This document shows, piece after piece, positions 1 through 10,144 of a stretch of DNA of 47,365 bases. The notes under the pieces were generated by a model, which did not search any database, was not told the origin of the DNA, and worked only from the letters and a program-made list of their open reading frames with translations. Each line of letters begins with the position of its first letter. The stretch's first letter is position 1. The stretch is from Phialocephala subalpina (lineage: Eukaryota > Ascomycota > Leotiomycetes > Helotiales > Mollisiaceae): positions 393,601 through 440,965 of the forward strand of contig FJOG01000031.1 in NCBI GenBank assembly GCA_900073065.1, given 5' to 3'. Made by a program: the position numbers and the translations under genes.

Positions 1-1310
1 ATTAATATTTATATTTAATAAAATTATTAATATTATTAAAAATATTTATTATATATAATAAATTAAAAACGAAAATATAATAAAATTATATTATTATATT
101 TATTAAATTATAAAAAAATATAAAATATAAATATAAAATTAAAAAATTATATTTTTTAATTTTTATATATTCTTATATTAATTTTTAATATAATTTAATT
201 TCGTATATAAATACATATTTATTCTTATATTTATAAAAATAATTCGTTTAAAAAATATTTTATTATTTTAATATAAAAATATTTTTCAAAAATATTTAAA
301 TTTTAAAATATTAATTAAATTTTTATTAAATTTATTTTATAATAAATAAAATTTTATTATTATAATAATAATAAAAAGAATATAATAATTATAAACTTGG
401 AAATTAATAATTTATAAAATATTTCAATAATTCGAATATTAAATTCTTATTATTTTTGAAATAAATTTTTATAAATTTTATTAAAATATTAATTATATTA
501 AATTTTCGATTTTAAAAAAATATATTAATTTCATTTTTTAATAAAACTTTATATAAAATTCATATATATATAAAGTTTTTAATTATTAGAATATTTATTT
601 AATTAAATTTAAATTAATTTATTTTTTAATTTTTTCAATATATTATTTAATTTCTTTTAAAATGAATTCTATTAAATAATAAAAAATTTATATATTAATT
701 ATAATATTTAATATAAATATCAAAGAAATTAAAAAACGAATTAATTCGAGTTTAATTACGTAAAAATTCTTTTAATTAAAGATTTTTATATATAAATTTA
801 TTATAATATTTTATAAGAAAATAAATATAATATAAATTTATAAAATAAAAACAAAATATTATAATTTTGATATTCTTTAATTAATTTGAATATTTAAAAT
901 ATATAAAAAAGATTTTGAGCCAATTAAATCGCAAATTTTCGGCCAATCAAATTATAAATTAAAAATATAATTATTTTTATTTTATATTTTATAAATTATA
1001 AACTAAATTAATTAAAAAGAATTAATTTAATATATATAATATAAAATTCAATTTCAAAGAAAATAAATTAAAAGAATTATTTTAAAAACTTTTAATTCTT
1101 AATTCTTAATTTTTAAACTCGAAACTCGAAATGAATTTTGATTTTATATTTGCCCGAACTTTCATATTCTAATTACGTGATTTTCAGAGGATAAGAGTTT
1201 AAAGCTATATTCAATTATTATTACGCTAAGTAATTATATAGTTCTCTTTTAATAAACTCGTTATATTTGATTTCCAAATAGTAAATAATTATAGGAACAA
1301 AGGAATGTTA
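1..1310. repeat. AT-rich block, probably RIP-degraded repeat DNA
   Basis: The stretch is almost entirely A and T, with dense TpA and very few C or G, and has no open frame beyond chance. Composition changes sharply to balanced DNA between about 1300 and 1400. In Pezizomycotina such blocks are usually transposon remnants mutated by RIP (C-to-T at CpA). I see no surviving transposase or LTR, so the original element cannot be named. A centromeric or subtelomeric origin is possible but not shown. Confidence 0.75.
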
Positions 1311-1449
1311 GTACTAATACGTTAACTTGGCATGAACTTATCGTATTGGATAAATTGCGAGTCACAGGTGAGGGATCACCCCGGCCTTACCAAGGCGCTA
1401 CCCATGGCTCAGTAGGCTCGCGCGAGCTCAGGGCGGCGGCGCTCACCCG

Positions 1450-2251
1450 CTAGATCGGGACAGGAAGCGGGCAGTCGAGCGGCCCTGATTCTTGATCCCC
1501 CCCCAAAAGACTCTCAAACCTCACCCTTGCGAACCCACTACCCAGTAACCAAAAATAATTGGCAGCAACCGGATCCTTCAACCCCGCCAAGTCAATAAAC
1601 TGCGTTACATTGAAATTCAACCGACTCGACACCTGACTCTTCATCGCAGACGGAACAGCAAAATTCGCAGGCTGCTCAAACAACAACTCGATGTAATAAT
1701 GCGGATGAGCTGGCGTCTCGGATGGTGGAGAAGGACCGAAGTAGGAAGATGGACCGGTGTCTTTGGATGTTAGGACGTGGGTTGTTCCTTTTGTTGTTCC
1801 GGATGATTTGAAGCCTGTGATCATGCCGTGGAGGACGGTGCCTCGTGGACCGCCGGAGTTGGTTGGTGGCCTGGGAGGAATGTTAGTTGATAGATCGTGG
1901 ATCGTGGGGAAGGATGGGAGCTTACAGGTCGATGTCTGTGAATGGTTAGCACGCGCTGGTTGAGAATCTGTGGGAGAGGCTTACCAATCATGAAGTATAC
2001 ATACGTCCCAGTCAAGTCCGTCTGGGTACCAATTGTCGGCATACTCGCGACGGCTGTGTGAGAAATCAGTGACATATCAAAGACATTCGGAAAGGGATCA
2101 AACCGGATTTCTGCATCTGTAAGCCCGGCGTGATAGCTGTCGAGCCAAAGATGACATCAAGGTGAGCAGTGACATTGGGACTGAACCCAGAAGGGGTTTG
2201 TGCCAAGGTGACACCTGCCACCAGCAGTGTAGAAAGCGCTGCAAACAACAT
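1450..2251 (-). CDS. Secreted phosphatidylethanolamine-binding protein (PEBP) family
   Basis: Four exons fit: 2251-2104, 2053-1985, 1935-1926 and 1870-1450, giving 215 residues. The N-terminus is a clear signal peptide (MLFAALSTLLVAGVTLAQ), so the product is probably secreted or vacuolar. The spliced product reads TGTYVYFMIDIDLPP and later VLHGMI, matching the ligand-pocket strand of PEBP proteins (usually DPDxP, here DIDLP). A GPSPP segment followed by HYYIELLFEQP and a C-terminal GLKDPVAANYF are the conserved family blocks. The third exon is only 10 nt and encodes most of the D-x-D motif. PEBPs bind anionic ligands; secreted fungal members have no settled function. Family assignment is strong; the micro-exon rests on frame and consensus splice sites. 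Confidence 0.85.
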
Positions 2252-2314
2252 TTTGAAGATTTTCTTGAGATATTGGGACGAGAAAAAGCGAAGGGGCTGG
2301 GGTGGAAGGACTTC

Positions 2315-2321
2315 TTATATA
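2315..2321 (-). promoter_or_regulatory. TATA-like box upstream of the PEBP-family gene
   Basis: The minus strand reads TATATAA here, 64 nt upstream of the chosen ATG at 2251. This is a plausible core promoter position, and it supports that start. No transcript data are available. Confidence 0.4.
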
Positions 2322-2887
2322 CCATTGCTATTTCTGTCTATCGGATCAAAGTGTACTCAGGTGGTGATGAAAACCATCGCCAGTTGATCCGAATCAGCCT
2401 CCTCACCTCAAATTGGAAATGGAACAATGAAGTTTGAGTAACTTTAATCTGGAAGAAGGTACAAGAACAACTCAGCACTGCCAAGTCTTTCTGCTCAGGC
2501 TGGGAGGGCTGACGCGGTACCGGTAGTTGATGATCTACCGCCTCACTTGAACATCAGAAAATAGAATCCTTGCTACCCCGCAGATATGGTACCCGAATGG
2601 GACCGTCTCAATCTGGGTCATTCAAGGCTCGGATGAAGTTGGGGCTCGGGGCGATGTGGCAGAAGTTGAGGCTAAATGCGGATTGAACTTGAGCTCACAA
2701 CCTATACAAACCTCGCGCGGAAGTCACGAGGAAATTAACAAGCTACTAGTTGCCTCTGAGGCTAGAGAAATGAATGCCACTTGGCGTATAGAAAAGTAGT
2801 AAGGGAGGAATGTTGCGATGAATCGATGGTGTCCATTCTCAAAGAACAGGATTTTCCTCTCCACCATCCATCAACACTTCCCACATA
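2322..2887. other. Intergenic, nothing recognised
   Basis: Upstream region of the secreted PEBP gene and downstream region of the small minus-strand ORF. Short overlapping frames are present, but none has coding character or a recognisable motif. Confidence 0.5.
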
Positions 2888-3208
2888 CTAAACAGCATCA
2901 TCTTCCCTCCCCGCCTTATGACTTTCCTGACATCTTCCCAGCCTCGTCTGCCAAGACGCCCCTTCATCTCCATCCTCCTTCGCTTTCACATCTTCATTCC
3001 GAGGTTGAGGATGGATGGTAGCCAAGAGTAACTCCACCGAGTTCTGTGCGCCGCCGTATATGCTATTCGCCAATAATTTAAGCCAGCTCGGGATCACGTC
3101 GCCGAAGAGTCGACGTGCAGTTGCGATGTCGATTCCGTTTCGTTGAGGGGAGGATGGTATGTGGCCGAGGTCTTCGGGTTTAGGTCCGGAATGAGATGAT
3201 TGTGACAT
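2888..3208 (-). CDS. Hypothetical protein, 106 aa
   Basis: A single open frame starts at an ATG (MSQSSHSGPKPEDLGHI) and ends at TAG. Codon choice looks coding, with frequent C- and G-ending codons (GAC, CTC, GGC). The centre (residues about 30-65) could form helices and includes a WLKLLANSIYGGAQ segment. The tail is charged and polar. There is no signal peptide or membrane segment. I recognise no family. The frame could be one exon of a larger gene, but the following 300 bp to the next gene offers no obvious partner. Confidence 0.45.
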   Translation of the reverse strand: MSQSSHSGPKPEDLGHIPSSPQRNGIDIATARRLFGDVIPSWLKLLANSIYGGAQNSVELLLATIHPQPRNEDVKAKEDGDEGASWQTRLGRCQESHKAGREDDAV

Positions 3209-3522
3209 GTTGGGCGTAGAATTGCCTCAGTTGAGCAGTGGCCTGATGGAAATAAAATGAAGAAGAAAAAGAAATTAATTGAAGAGAAAGGGTGGCAAAG
3301 AGCACGTGGAGAACAATGACAATTGAAGCGCTTGAGCAAGAAAGATAACCCTTATCCATTGTGGCTTATTCAACACCAGATCCATCACTAGATTCTTTGT
3401 CCAAGATACCAAACCACATTCATGACTGAAACAAAATTTCCACCTCGTTCTGTGGTCCCGAGACGCAAAACTGATCCCGAAAGTGAGCGACTCCAACATC
3501 TGATCCCATTCTCAACAAGCAA

Positions 3523-5829
3523 TCAAGTATCAATAGAACCCGCCTCCGTGCTCCTACTACCCGCACCCCACGAATGACGACTCGTCGAAGTAATCGTCGA
3601 CTCATCATCCTCATCAACCTCTCTTCGACACGAGCCTCCTCTCATAGCAAAGCTCCACCAAGCATCATACCCAGAATACCATTCTGAGCTCGAAGGATTC
3701 GCAGGAGGAGATGCCGCGGCTTCTGGGTCGAAGGATGGCGTCATGGGTGAAGCAGGATGTGCCTCGACGACAGGTGTGAGAATTGAAAGGACAGCTTGTA
3801 GCCAGGCTCGCTGGGGCCAGTTGGTTGAGAGGAAAGGCGTTGCGTATGATGCTGTGATGTCAGGATTAGGTGTAGCCTCTGGCAGGGTATAGCCGGACGG
3901 GCCGGCAGCACCTTCGAGGTCGTTCTCTTCTGAGATTGGGATCGGATCGAGTCTTGAGAGGGTGGGAGTGTCGTTGGCTGAATAAAGGTCTTCGACTAGA
4001 TCATCGTCTAGGTTGGAGGTTGAGTGACTGTCGACCACGACCTCATTCTTGACCTCGATTTCATTCTCGGCCTCGACCTCATTCTTGACCTCAACTTCAT
4101 TCTTGGCCTCGACCTCATCCTTGACCTCGACTTCATTCTTGGCCTCGACCTCATCCTTGACCTCGGCCTCATTCTTGACCTCGATGTCAATGCTAGCAGG
4201 AGCCTTGCCCTTATCTTCGTGTGCGGGCGCTTGACGCTCCAAGAAGCTTTCGACTACGTCCTCTTTTCGTTGTTGATCGTCTTGGGTTAACTCTTGTGAT
4301 GCCATAACGTCAACAAGATTACTGCCGTCCTCGGCCCGGCTCGTGACTTCTGGCTCGAGCTCGACATCACCCTCCCCGCACTCTGATGCATCGCTATCGG
4401 GTAATGTCTCGTCGTCTTGGAAATCAACCTTCTCGGGGTGTCCCGTCGAGCTCAGCAAAGAGATGGCAGAATCTCTCCTCTTGTCCAACAGTTTAGGGAG
4501 ATGAAACTTGACATGTGGTGCTGGAGAAGATGATGTGAATAGTTCAGGTGATGCGGATCGAGGAGAGGTAGTGAATGCCGCAGGCTCGCAGATGTCGGAA
4601 GGCCCGATGACGGTTGCAGGAGTAGCAGTCCCTTCGATCGGGCTGATGGGTTCTTCGATATGTTCGGGGTGCTGCGATGACAAGATAGCCGGAGCCTGCT
4701 CCACAGCAGTCATAGGTTTGGTGCTTGACGTTGCTTCTTGTGGTACGTCCACTGATAGATTCGTGCTACTGACAAGATGTGCGAGCATACTCGAAAGCAG
4801 TATTGTGGCCAACTGTGCAGCTGGTATGGTAGCAGCTGGCCAGTCCTTAGAATACCTCGGCCGGTCTAAGGGCTGTTGGCTCCTCTCGGGATCTGGATTG
4901 AGATGCCGCCTTTGCTGGAACCTTTCAATCTTGTCCTCCAAGAAGACCTTCAAGGCAATTATAGTCCTCTCCTGCTCCCAAACTAGGTGCTGCATAACAT
5001 CGCCCCGATCGTGAAGGCTCGCATACGCTCTCTCGATGGTTTCATCTAGACAGAGCAAGTCGCCTCTCCCAGGCTGACTGGCTAGCATGATGTGATGGCC
5101 CGGGATCCGAGGTTTGGCGTGCTGTACAGCAAAAGATCGTACATCGGAAAAGGTAAGGACAAGACTTGTCTTGATATCTTGAATGAGCTGAAGATGTGGG
5201 TCGTTTAGTCGTCGATGGTCATCAGCAATAGCCCTCAAAACTCGGATCTGCTTGTCGAGTTCTGACGCGATGTCTGCTAGATGGATAGCCTCGAATAGTT
5301 GAGCACATTGTGTCGGCGAGAGAACCTCATGCAAAGGTTCATCAAATGAATGACTGGTCTCGAGGTATCAGTATGAATCCTAGGGTCATTTTTTTTACAC
5401 AGGATGAAGAACATACATAATGTACATGGCCATGATGGCGTTGATTGCCTGCAATGACTCCCGGAGGGCTTCCCTCAAGATCTGAACTTCAGAGGTGATG
5501 TCTTCCAAGGCAGCTTTTGAGGGGTCAGAAAGGCCGTCTCGTTCTGGGTCAGCGATATGGTGGTTCGATGGTTGCCCGCTGTCGTCCAGACTCATCTCAG
5601 CCATGGCGTGGCTGAGAGTTTCGACGACATCGGTGGTAGAAATCGCGGGCTGAGGTTCTACATGTTTCCAAAATTGATGAAGAAAAGCTCCCAGATTGAG
5701 AGACGACGCTTCTTGCACGTCATGAGAAGACGGGATGTTGTCACCGTCTAGAATCGCGGATGTCTTCGCGAAGGTGTTGATGAGGTCGATCAAGTCGTCG
5801 GTCGGCGGGCTGAAAATATTTGCAGCCAT
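3523..5829 (-). CDS. Hypothetical protein with acidic (VE[AV]K[ND]E) repeats
   Basis: The long frame 5334-3523 has no usable ATG at its head (it opens at TTG), so I join it to an upstream exon starting MAANIFSPPTDD at 5829 and running to about 5412. The junction is unresolved. The GTATGT donor at 5416 and the obvious CAG acceptor at 5356 do not keep the frame. Phase-0 options (donor GTTCTT at 5412 or GTGTAA near 5402, acceptor AG at 5326) do. Both N-terminal parts are helical. The middle is Ser/Pro-rich and acidic, then about eight six-residue repeats (VEAKNE, VEVKDE) are encoded at 4024-4190. The C-terminus is aromatic (WYSGYDAWWSFAM) and then Ser/Thr-rich. No known domain is evident. Two separate genes, or one frameshifted gene, are alternatives. 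Confidence 0.55.
4040..4190 (-). repeat. In-frame 36-bp (2 x 18 bp) coding minisatellite
   Basis: Near-identical 18-nt units alternate to form a 36-nt period encoding VEAKNE-VEVKDE with small variants (D/N, I/V, A/V). The repeat keeps the frame of the host gene. All units are Glu/Lys/Val-rich and would form a charged helix. Such arrays often vary in copy number between strains. Confidence 0.8.
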
Positions 5830-7449
5830 TTCAAATTTGAAAAACAGAATCTGGAGGTGTTGCAAATACCGAAAACAAACAAGAATAAAACGGTGTGAGA
5901 AGAGCGTAAGCGGGAGGGAGAGTTGGCGGTGTGCCACGTTCTGTGTGGAGCTTCATGAGGCTCGGCCACGTCGCATGCAACGCTGTTGCATCCACGTATG
6001 CAGGAGATCTCAGGTACATCCCGCTGTTCGGCAGGCAAGTTTCTCGTGACTTGAATATCAGAAGTATGGCATGCATGTCCTTCGATCTGGCAGTGTCGCA
6101 TTCTGCCGTCTATGCCTCGAGTTTACTTCCTCGACGATGACGAAGCGGGCTAGGACTGGAGAGCTGTTCGAGTCCCGGCTTTCAAGTCTCCCATGCCCGG
6201 GTCCATCACGTTGACCAAGGGGAAGCTGGATTCTCGAGCTACCTCTGTATTTCTGCCAATGAAATTGAATCAACGGACGAACGTTTGAAGTGCAGTCGTT
6301 AGAAGGTGGAGTGCGCAAGACTTCTTTGAAGCATCCAGCTCAACGTCAAACAAGCAATAAGCAAAATGGTCCCACGAAGGCGCAAACACTGAGATAACAA
6401 GCGTTTATCCTCAAGGAGGGTTCTGAGACGTGTCATAGACAGAAAATCTCCCTCAGAATCCAACGTCTTTCCTTGAAATCGATCGCCTCGTGCCACATGC
6501 CGATTGGAGTAGCCAACTACTCCACTGTGACTTCAGTACTTGGCACCATCGTCATTCAAATACCTTTTTACCAAGAATACAGCGATTCGAGCGCAAGAAT
6601 ATTCCAGTAGCACATCTGCGAGGAATAACTGAGACTTGCTACAAAGATTCCAGTTGTCGTCGTGATGGACTGTGCAATGCTGCCCTGGGCACCACTGCCA
6701 CAACTCAAAGACCCGAACAAGGGATAATGTGGACTTCGTGACAGCAGATACTCAACACCTGTTACTTTTGGTTAATATTGATTGTCTTGGGGTTGCTTTC
6801 GTGGATTTTGGATTGATGCAAGTGAGAGTAGAGGTGTTCAGACGGCTGTAGCGAGGGCATCGGGAATTTAGTGCATGACACGCTAGCTTTGCTGACTTCA
6901 CCTCTCCCATCTCACTACACATTCACAACAACAGCATCAACAAAGCCCAGCGGATACGCAGCGGAACCTCACAATGACTGCGATATACAGACAAGGCGAT
7001 GGAAGGTAGGAGATACCTTGTTAATACTTGCTGCAGACTGTGTCCACCTCCAAACGACATCATCCCCTTTCTAGCTGCTGACTACGCACGACACCTCGAC
7101 CCTTGGGACAGACCTCGACGCGCCGAGCTCCTCTCTTGACCGCATTAATGTTCAGCCCCTTCGCTGATTGATGTAATCGGAGGATGGCACACGAAATACA
7201 TCCACGAGATGGGCATTGGCAAACTGAGCCACCTACCTACGACGACACCTGCATGCTCCACAGACGAATTGTACGCGGAGGCCGACATGCAAACTTAACC
7301 TCAACGCCATATAGCGCTCTCTGTGGACGCATTGGTATTCAGATGCTCTGCGGATGGGTACAGTCGGAGGTGGGCATACGAGCTTTAGCTGGCCTGGACA
7401 TACTTTGGACACAGGAACCTATTCAAGACTTGAGTAGTGCAACGGATCC
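5830..7449. other. Long intergenic stretch, no supported gene
   Basis: Only short frames on both strands, overlapping and without coding character. The first part is the promoter side of the minus-strand repeat-protein gene. Composition is balanced, so this is not an AT-rich RIP block. Confidence 0.5.
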
Positions 7450-8008
7450 ATGACACGCTCCCAAGACATTGTCAAGAAATCTGTCTTGTGTGTGAAGGCC
7501 TTTGTGCTCTGAGGCATCTTTTGGTATCTCTGCCTTTGAGATGGTCATTTGCTAATTTGTTGCAGATTTGGACCCTGAGACCGAAAGCTCGAATAATCTC
7601 AATGCATCCCTGCAAACAGGTTCAAAACTCTTTGGGAAACTCATAGTCTTGTTGACATCTGGAAGGAATCTGTCATCATGGCCCGACCCGAAACCACAAC
7701 GGGCAAAGACACTCGAACGCATACAATGGGGACGTTAAGCCTGCAACATTCCAACAGGACATACCGAGGATCGCTTCATGAAAGGAGGGACATCCTGCTT
7801 CGGCAAGTTCCTGCAGGAAGAGGAGACTCCTCTTCACAAAGCAATAGATTGGGAGACAGGAAGAAAGAGAGTAGAAATAGGGGCGAGAACAACCGTGGAC
7901 AAGTGTCTGGACAACTTTGCCACATATCAGTCTATATCATGGGACTCTTACGGTATCTTCGCTGCCTCCATTCGGACCCTTGACTCAACTGGCTGCATAG
8001 CCACATAA
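7450..8008 (+). pseudogene. Possible degraded gene fragment
   Basis: A coding-like reading starts MTRSQDIVKKSVL at 7450, could splice at 7489/7566 (branch-like gctaat, acceptor gcag) into DLDPETESSNN and runs to an in-frame TAA at 7736. The same frame then stays open for 89 further codons, past MKGGTSCFGKFLQEEE, to a stop near 8006. One stop inside an otherwise open, coding-like frame suggests decay; CAA to TAA would be a RIP-type change. No family is recognised. Chance open frames are the main alternative. Confidence 0.3.
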
Positions 8009-8420
8009 GTTCATACAGGATTGCATAATGCCAGAGACTGTATAGTTACAACACAGAGGTGGACTACGGAGTCCCAAAGTTGGCTGCAGAGTTGGAGATG
8101 TTGACTTTGTTGTAGAGATTGATAACTTGCAAGGCAAGTTGCGGGGTCTTGGTAGCAAAACCTTCGTCTCTCTAGCAAAGTGAGGTGTGGGCTAATCGTT
8201 GCGCTATGTTCTGCGCGTTGTGCTATGAATTGAGCATTTGATGGTGACGAACAGCACCAGTTGTTACATGTAGTTTTTGCTTTACATTGTTGCGTATGGC
8301 AAAGTCGATCATCCATGTCTTGGGGAATTGATTCATTGAAAAGTGTGGGATATTTGCCAAGCCTTTGGATTGTGTCAGGGCAGCAGTCAAGAGGCTTCGC
8401 TTCTTCTACCAAATGCTGCT
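8009..8420. other. Spacer with a minus-strand frame fused to the 250-bp repeat
   Basis: A minus-strand frame (8460-8011) begins inside the 250-bp repeat and then runs into unrelated, Cys/Gln-rich sequence that looks non-coding. I take it as an out-of-place extension of the repeat-encoded segment, not a gene. Confidence 0.4.
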
Positions 8421-8920
8421 CCGAAATTGAGTTCTGATCACAAAGTCCCTCCAGTTCCAAGACAATTGCTTTGATTGTTGGCTTATACTCTTCAACTTGA
8501 TAACACAGACATTTACTCCTCCACTCCTCCGACTCCGCTCTGCTTGGTCTCCAAGATTGTCCACCACAAATTTAACATTGAGCTCTTGAGCTCACCCTCC
8601 TGCATCCGCTGGATCTCCGCCAGTTTCTTGAATGCCTCCTCAGCGCCCTCCCCAATCTTCTTCTCAAGTTCCGAAATTGAGTTCTGATCACAAAGTCCCT
8701 CCAGTTCCAAGACAATTGCTTTGATTGTTGGCTTATACTCTTCAACTTGATAACACAGACATTTACTCCTCCACTCCTCCGACTCCGCTCTGCTTGGTCT
8801 CCAAGATTGTCCACCACAAATTTAACATTGAGCTCTTGAGCTCACCCTCCTGCATCCGCTGGATCTCCGCCAGTTTCTTGAATGCCTCCTCAGCGCCCTC
8901 CCCAATCTTCTTCTCAAGTT
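8421..8920. repeat. Exact tandem duplication, 2 x 250 bp
   Basis: Copy 1 (8421-8670) and copy 2 (8671-8920) appear identical base for base by eye, both opening ccgaaattga and ending ttctcaagtt. On the minus strand each copy encodes a coding-like helical segment (VEEYKPTIKAIVLELEG, later ISELEKKIGEGAEEAF) that ends at a stop after GVGGVEE. The segment resembles an internal piece of a larger protein, so the unit may be a duplicated gene fragment. Lack of divergence implies a recent event or an assembly artefact. Confidence 0.9.
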
Positions 8921-8932
8921 AATTTTGACGAA
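8671..8932 (-). pseudogene. Helical gene-fragment encoded by the 250-bp repeat
   Basis: In the minus-strand frame, copy 2 encodes LEGLCDQNSISELEKK, then an amphipathic Glu/Lys-rich helix, then LKSSMLNLWWTILETK before a stop. The pattern is typical of a real protein helix bundle, but there is no start, no upstream exon that fits, and it is cut at the duplication boundary. I infer a relic of a coding sequence of unknown family. Confidence 0.35.
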
Positions 8933-9283
8933 TCCGCTACAATGTCCCGGAGATCGGTGGGACATTTGATATGTGAGCCCCCGTCTCTGGCCGCGTTTAC
9001 TTGGAAACTGGAATGATCAATATGATATCTATATTGTCCGTTCATGAGCTAATATCTCGTTTCCGAGAGGCACAATGTTCGTACGTTAGCATAGGCAATG
9101 AATGGTATAGTCAAAATTACATTTATGTTGTTCCATTGAGTGACCGTTCATACTCGCCCAAGCTCGCCTGGCAAGTGCCATTCCGTATGCCTCTGCCTCT
9201 CGAATTACAGTACTAACCAGCCTTCCATACCATTGACGAATCTTGTCTACCCCATATATCTGCTAATAGCTAGGTATGAGCAC
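8933..9283. other. Intergenic, nothing recognised
   Basis: Downstream flank of the J-domain gene that ends at 9284. It probably contains its 3' untranslated region. No motif or coding frame is supported. Confidence 0.4.
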
Positions 9284-10144
9284 TCACGATCCGGCTCGAG
9301 GTCTTGGAACGAACTTTGGAGCCTCATACAGACTCAACATGATGTCCAACCACTGTCTCGCCCTCCTCGCCTTCTCGTTCCCACCTTCCTGTTGTGGATA
9401 TCTACGCCGACTATCCGACAGCATGCGGAGTAACCTGCTGAGGTTGTCTCTCTTCTCCCCTGCAATTATGCGCCGATACACCCTCGCCAACAGAACCTTC
9501 GCCTCCTGGTCATCTGAAAGCCGGATGTCCTCTGCAACTTGTAGGAAAAGCCGCGACAACTCTGTATCGTTGAGCAAGGCCTCGATACCCTCAGGCATCG
9601 GTGGCGTATTATCGGTTTGTGGCTTGGGACTGGGCTCGGATTCTTCGTCGGTGGGAGGTTTGGATTGGCTGCCAGTGTTTGGTGATTCGTCTTGCTGCTT
9701 CGCCTTGCTAGAGTTCGGTCGTTCGGTTTGCTTGCTCTGGCTTGTTCCTTCGAAAGGCTTGCTCTTTGTCTTGCTTGCCGGTGGGGGTTTGTAGGTCAGG
9801 TCGTACTTTGCTCGAGCAGTCGCGTTGATGAGCACTTCGTATGATTCTCGAACCTGGACCACCCGGGTAAGCCACAGCTTTCGGAAGGATGTGCGACGGC
9901 TATGGGTATGGGTGGACGGCCTCCTTTGGACGCAATACAGTCCCATAGCTGGGCGGCAAGGAATAGAAAGTGCTCTTACCTTGACGAAAGCCTCCCCAAA
10001 AGCAGAACCACCAGTCTTGTCAGGGTGATTCTCAAGCGCAGCCTTGTGGAACGCCTTTTTGATTTGGGCTGGAGTGGATTTGAAGTCTACCCCAAGGATC
10101 TCGTAATGGTCCTGCGCCGACTGCCGCTTCTTGCCGCCGTACAT
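9284..10144 (-). CDS. J-domain (DnaJ-type) protein, 244 aa
   Basis: Two exons, 10144-9980 and 9853-9284. The 126-bp intron is a multiple of three and has no stop, so the unspliced frame also stays open. The spliced N-terminus (residues about 11-75) is a J domain: DHYEILGV, helix II QIKKAFHKAALENHPD with the essential HPD, then ESYEVLINATARAKYD. This domain stimulates Hsp70 ATPase. The middle (about 80-150) is Ser/Lys/Pro-rich and disordered. The C-terminus is a basic helical region (LLARVYRRIIAGEKRDN). There are no Zn-finger or DnaJ C-terminal domains, so it is a class C co-chaperone, probably cytosolic or nuclear. It is transcribed divergently from a related J-domain gene 881 bp away. Confidence 0.9.
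   Translation of the reverse strand: MYGGKKRQSAQDHYEILGVDFKSTPAQIKKAFHKAALENHPDKTGGSAFGEAFVKVRALSIPCRPAMGLYCVQRRPSTHTHSRRTSFRKLWLTRVVQVRESYEVLINATARAKYDLTYKPPPASKTKSKPFEGTSQSKQTERPNSSKAKQQDESPNTGSQSKPPTDEESEPSPKPQTDNTPPMPEGIEALLNDTELSRLFLQVAEDIRLSDDQEAKVLLARVYRRIIAGEKRDNLSRLLRMLSDSRRRYPQQEGGNEKARRARQWLDIMLSLYEAPKFVPRPRAGS

Noticed and set aside
4024..4290. Plus-strand Asp/Leu repeat frames opposite the VEAKNE repeats
   Set aside because: Any tandem repeat of a length divisible by three opens several frames at once; only the minus frame continues into a gene.
4508..5014. Plus-strand 168-aa frame over the repeat-protein gene
   Set aside because: Antisense shadow with Cys/Gly/Val-rich composition; the minus frame is far longer.
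6160..6185. B-box-like gttcgagtcccg
   Set aside because: The five-base T-stem does not pair, and no upstream A-box is seen.
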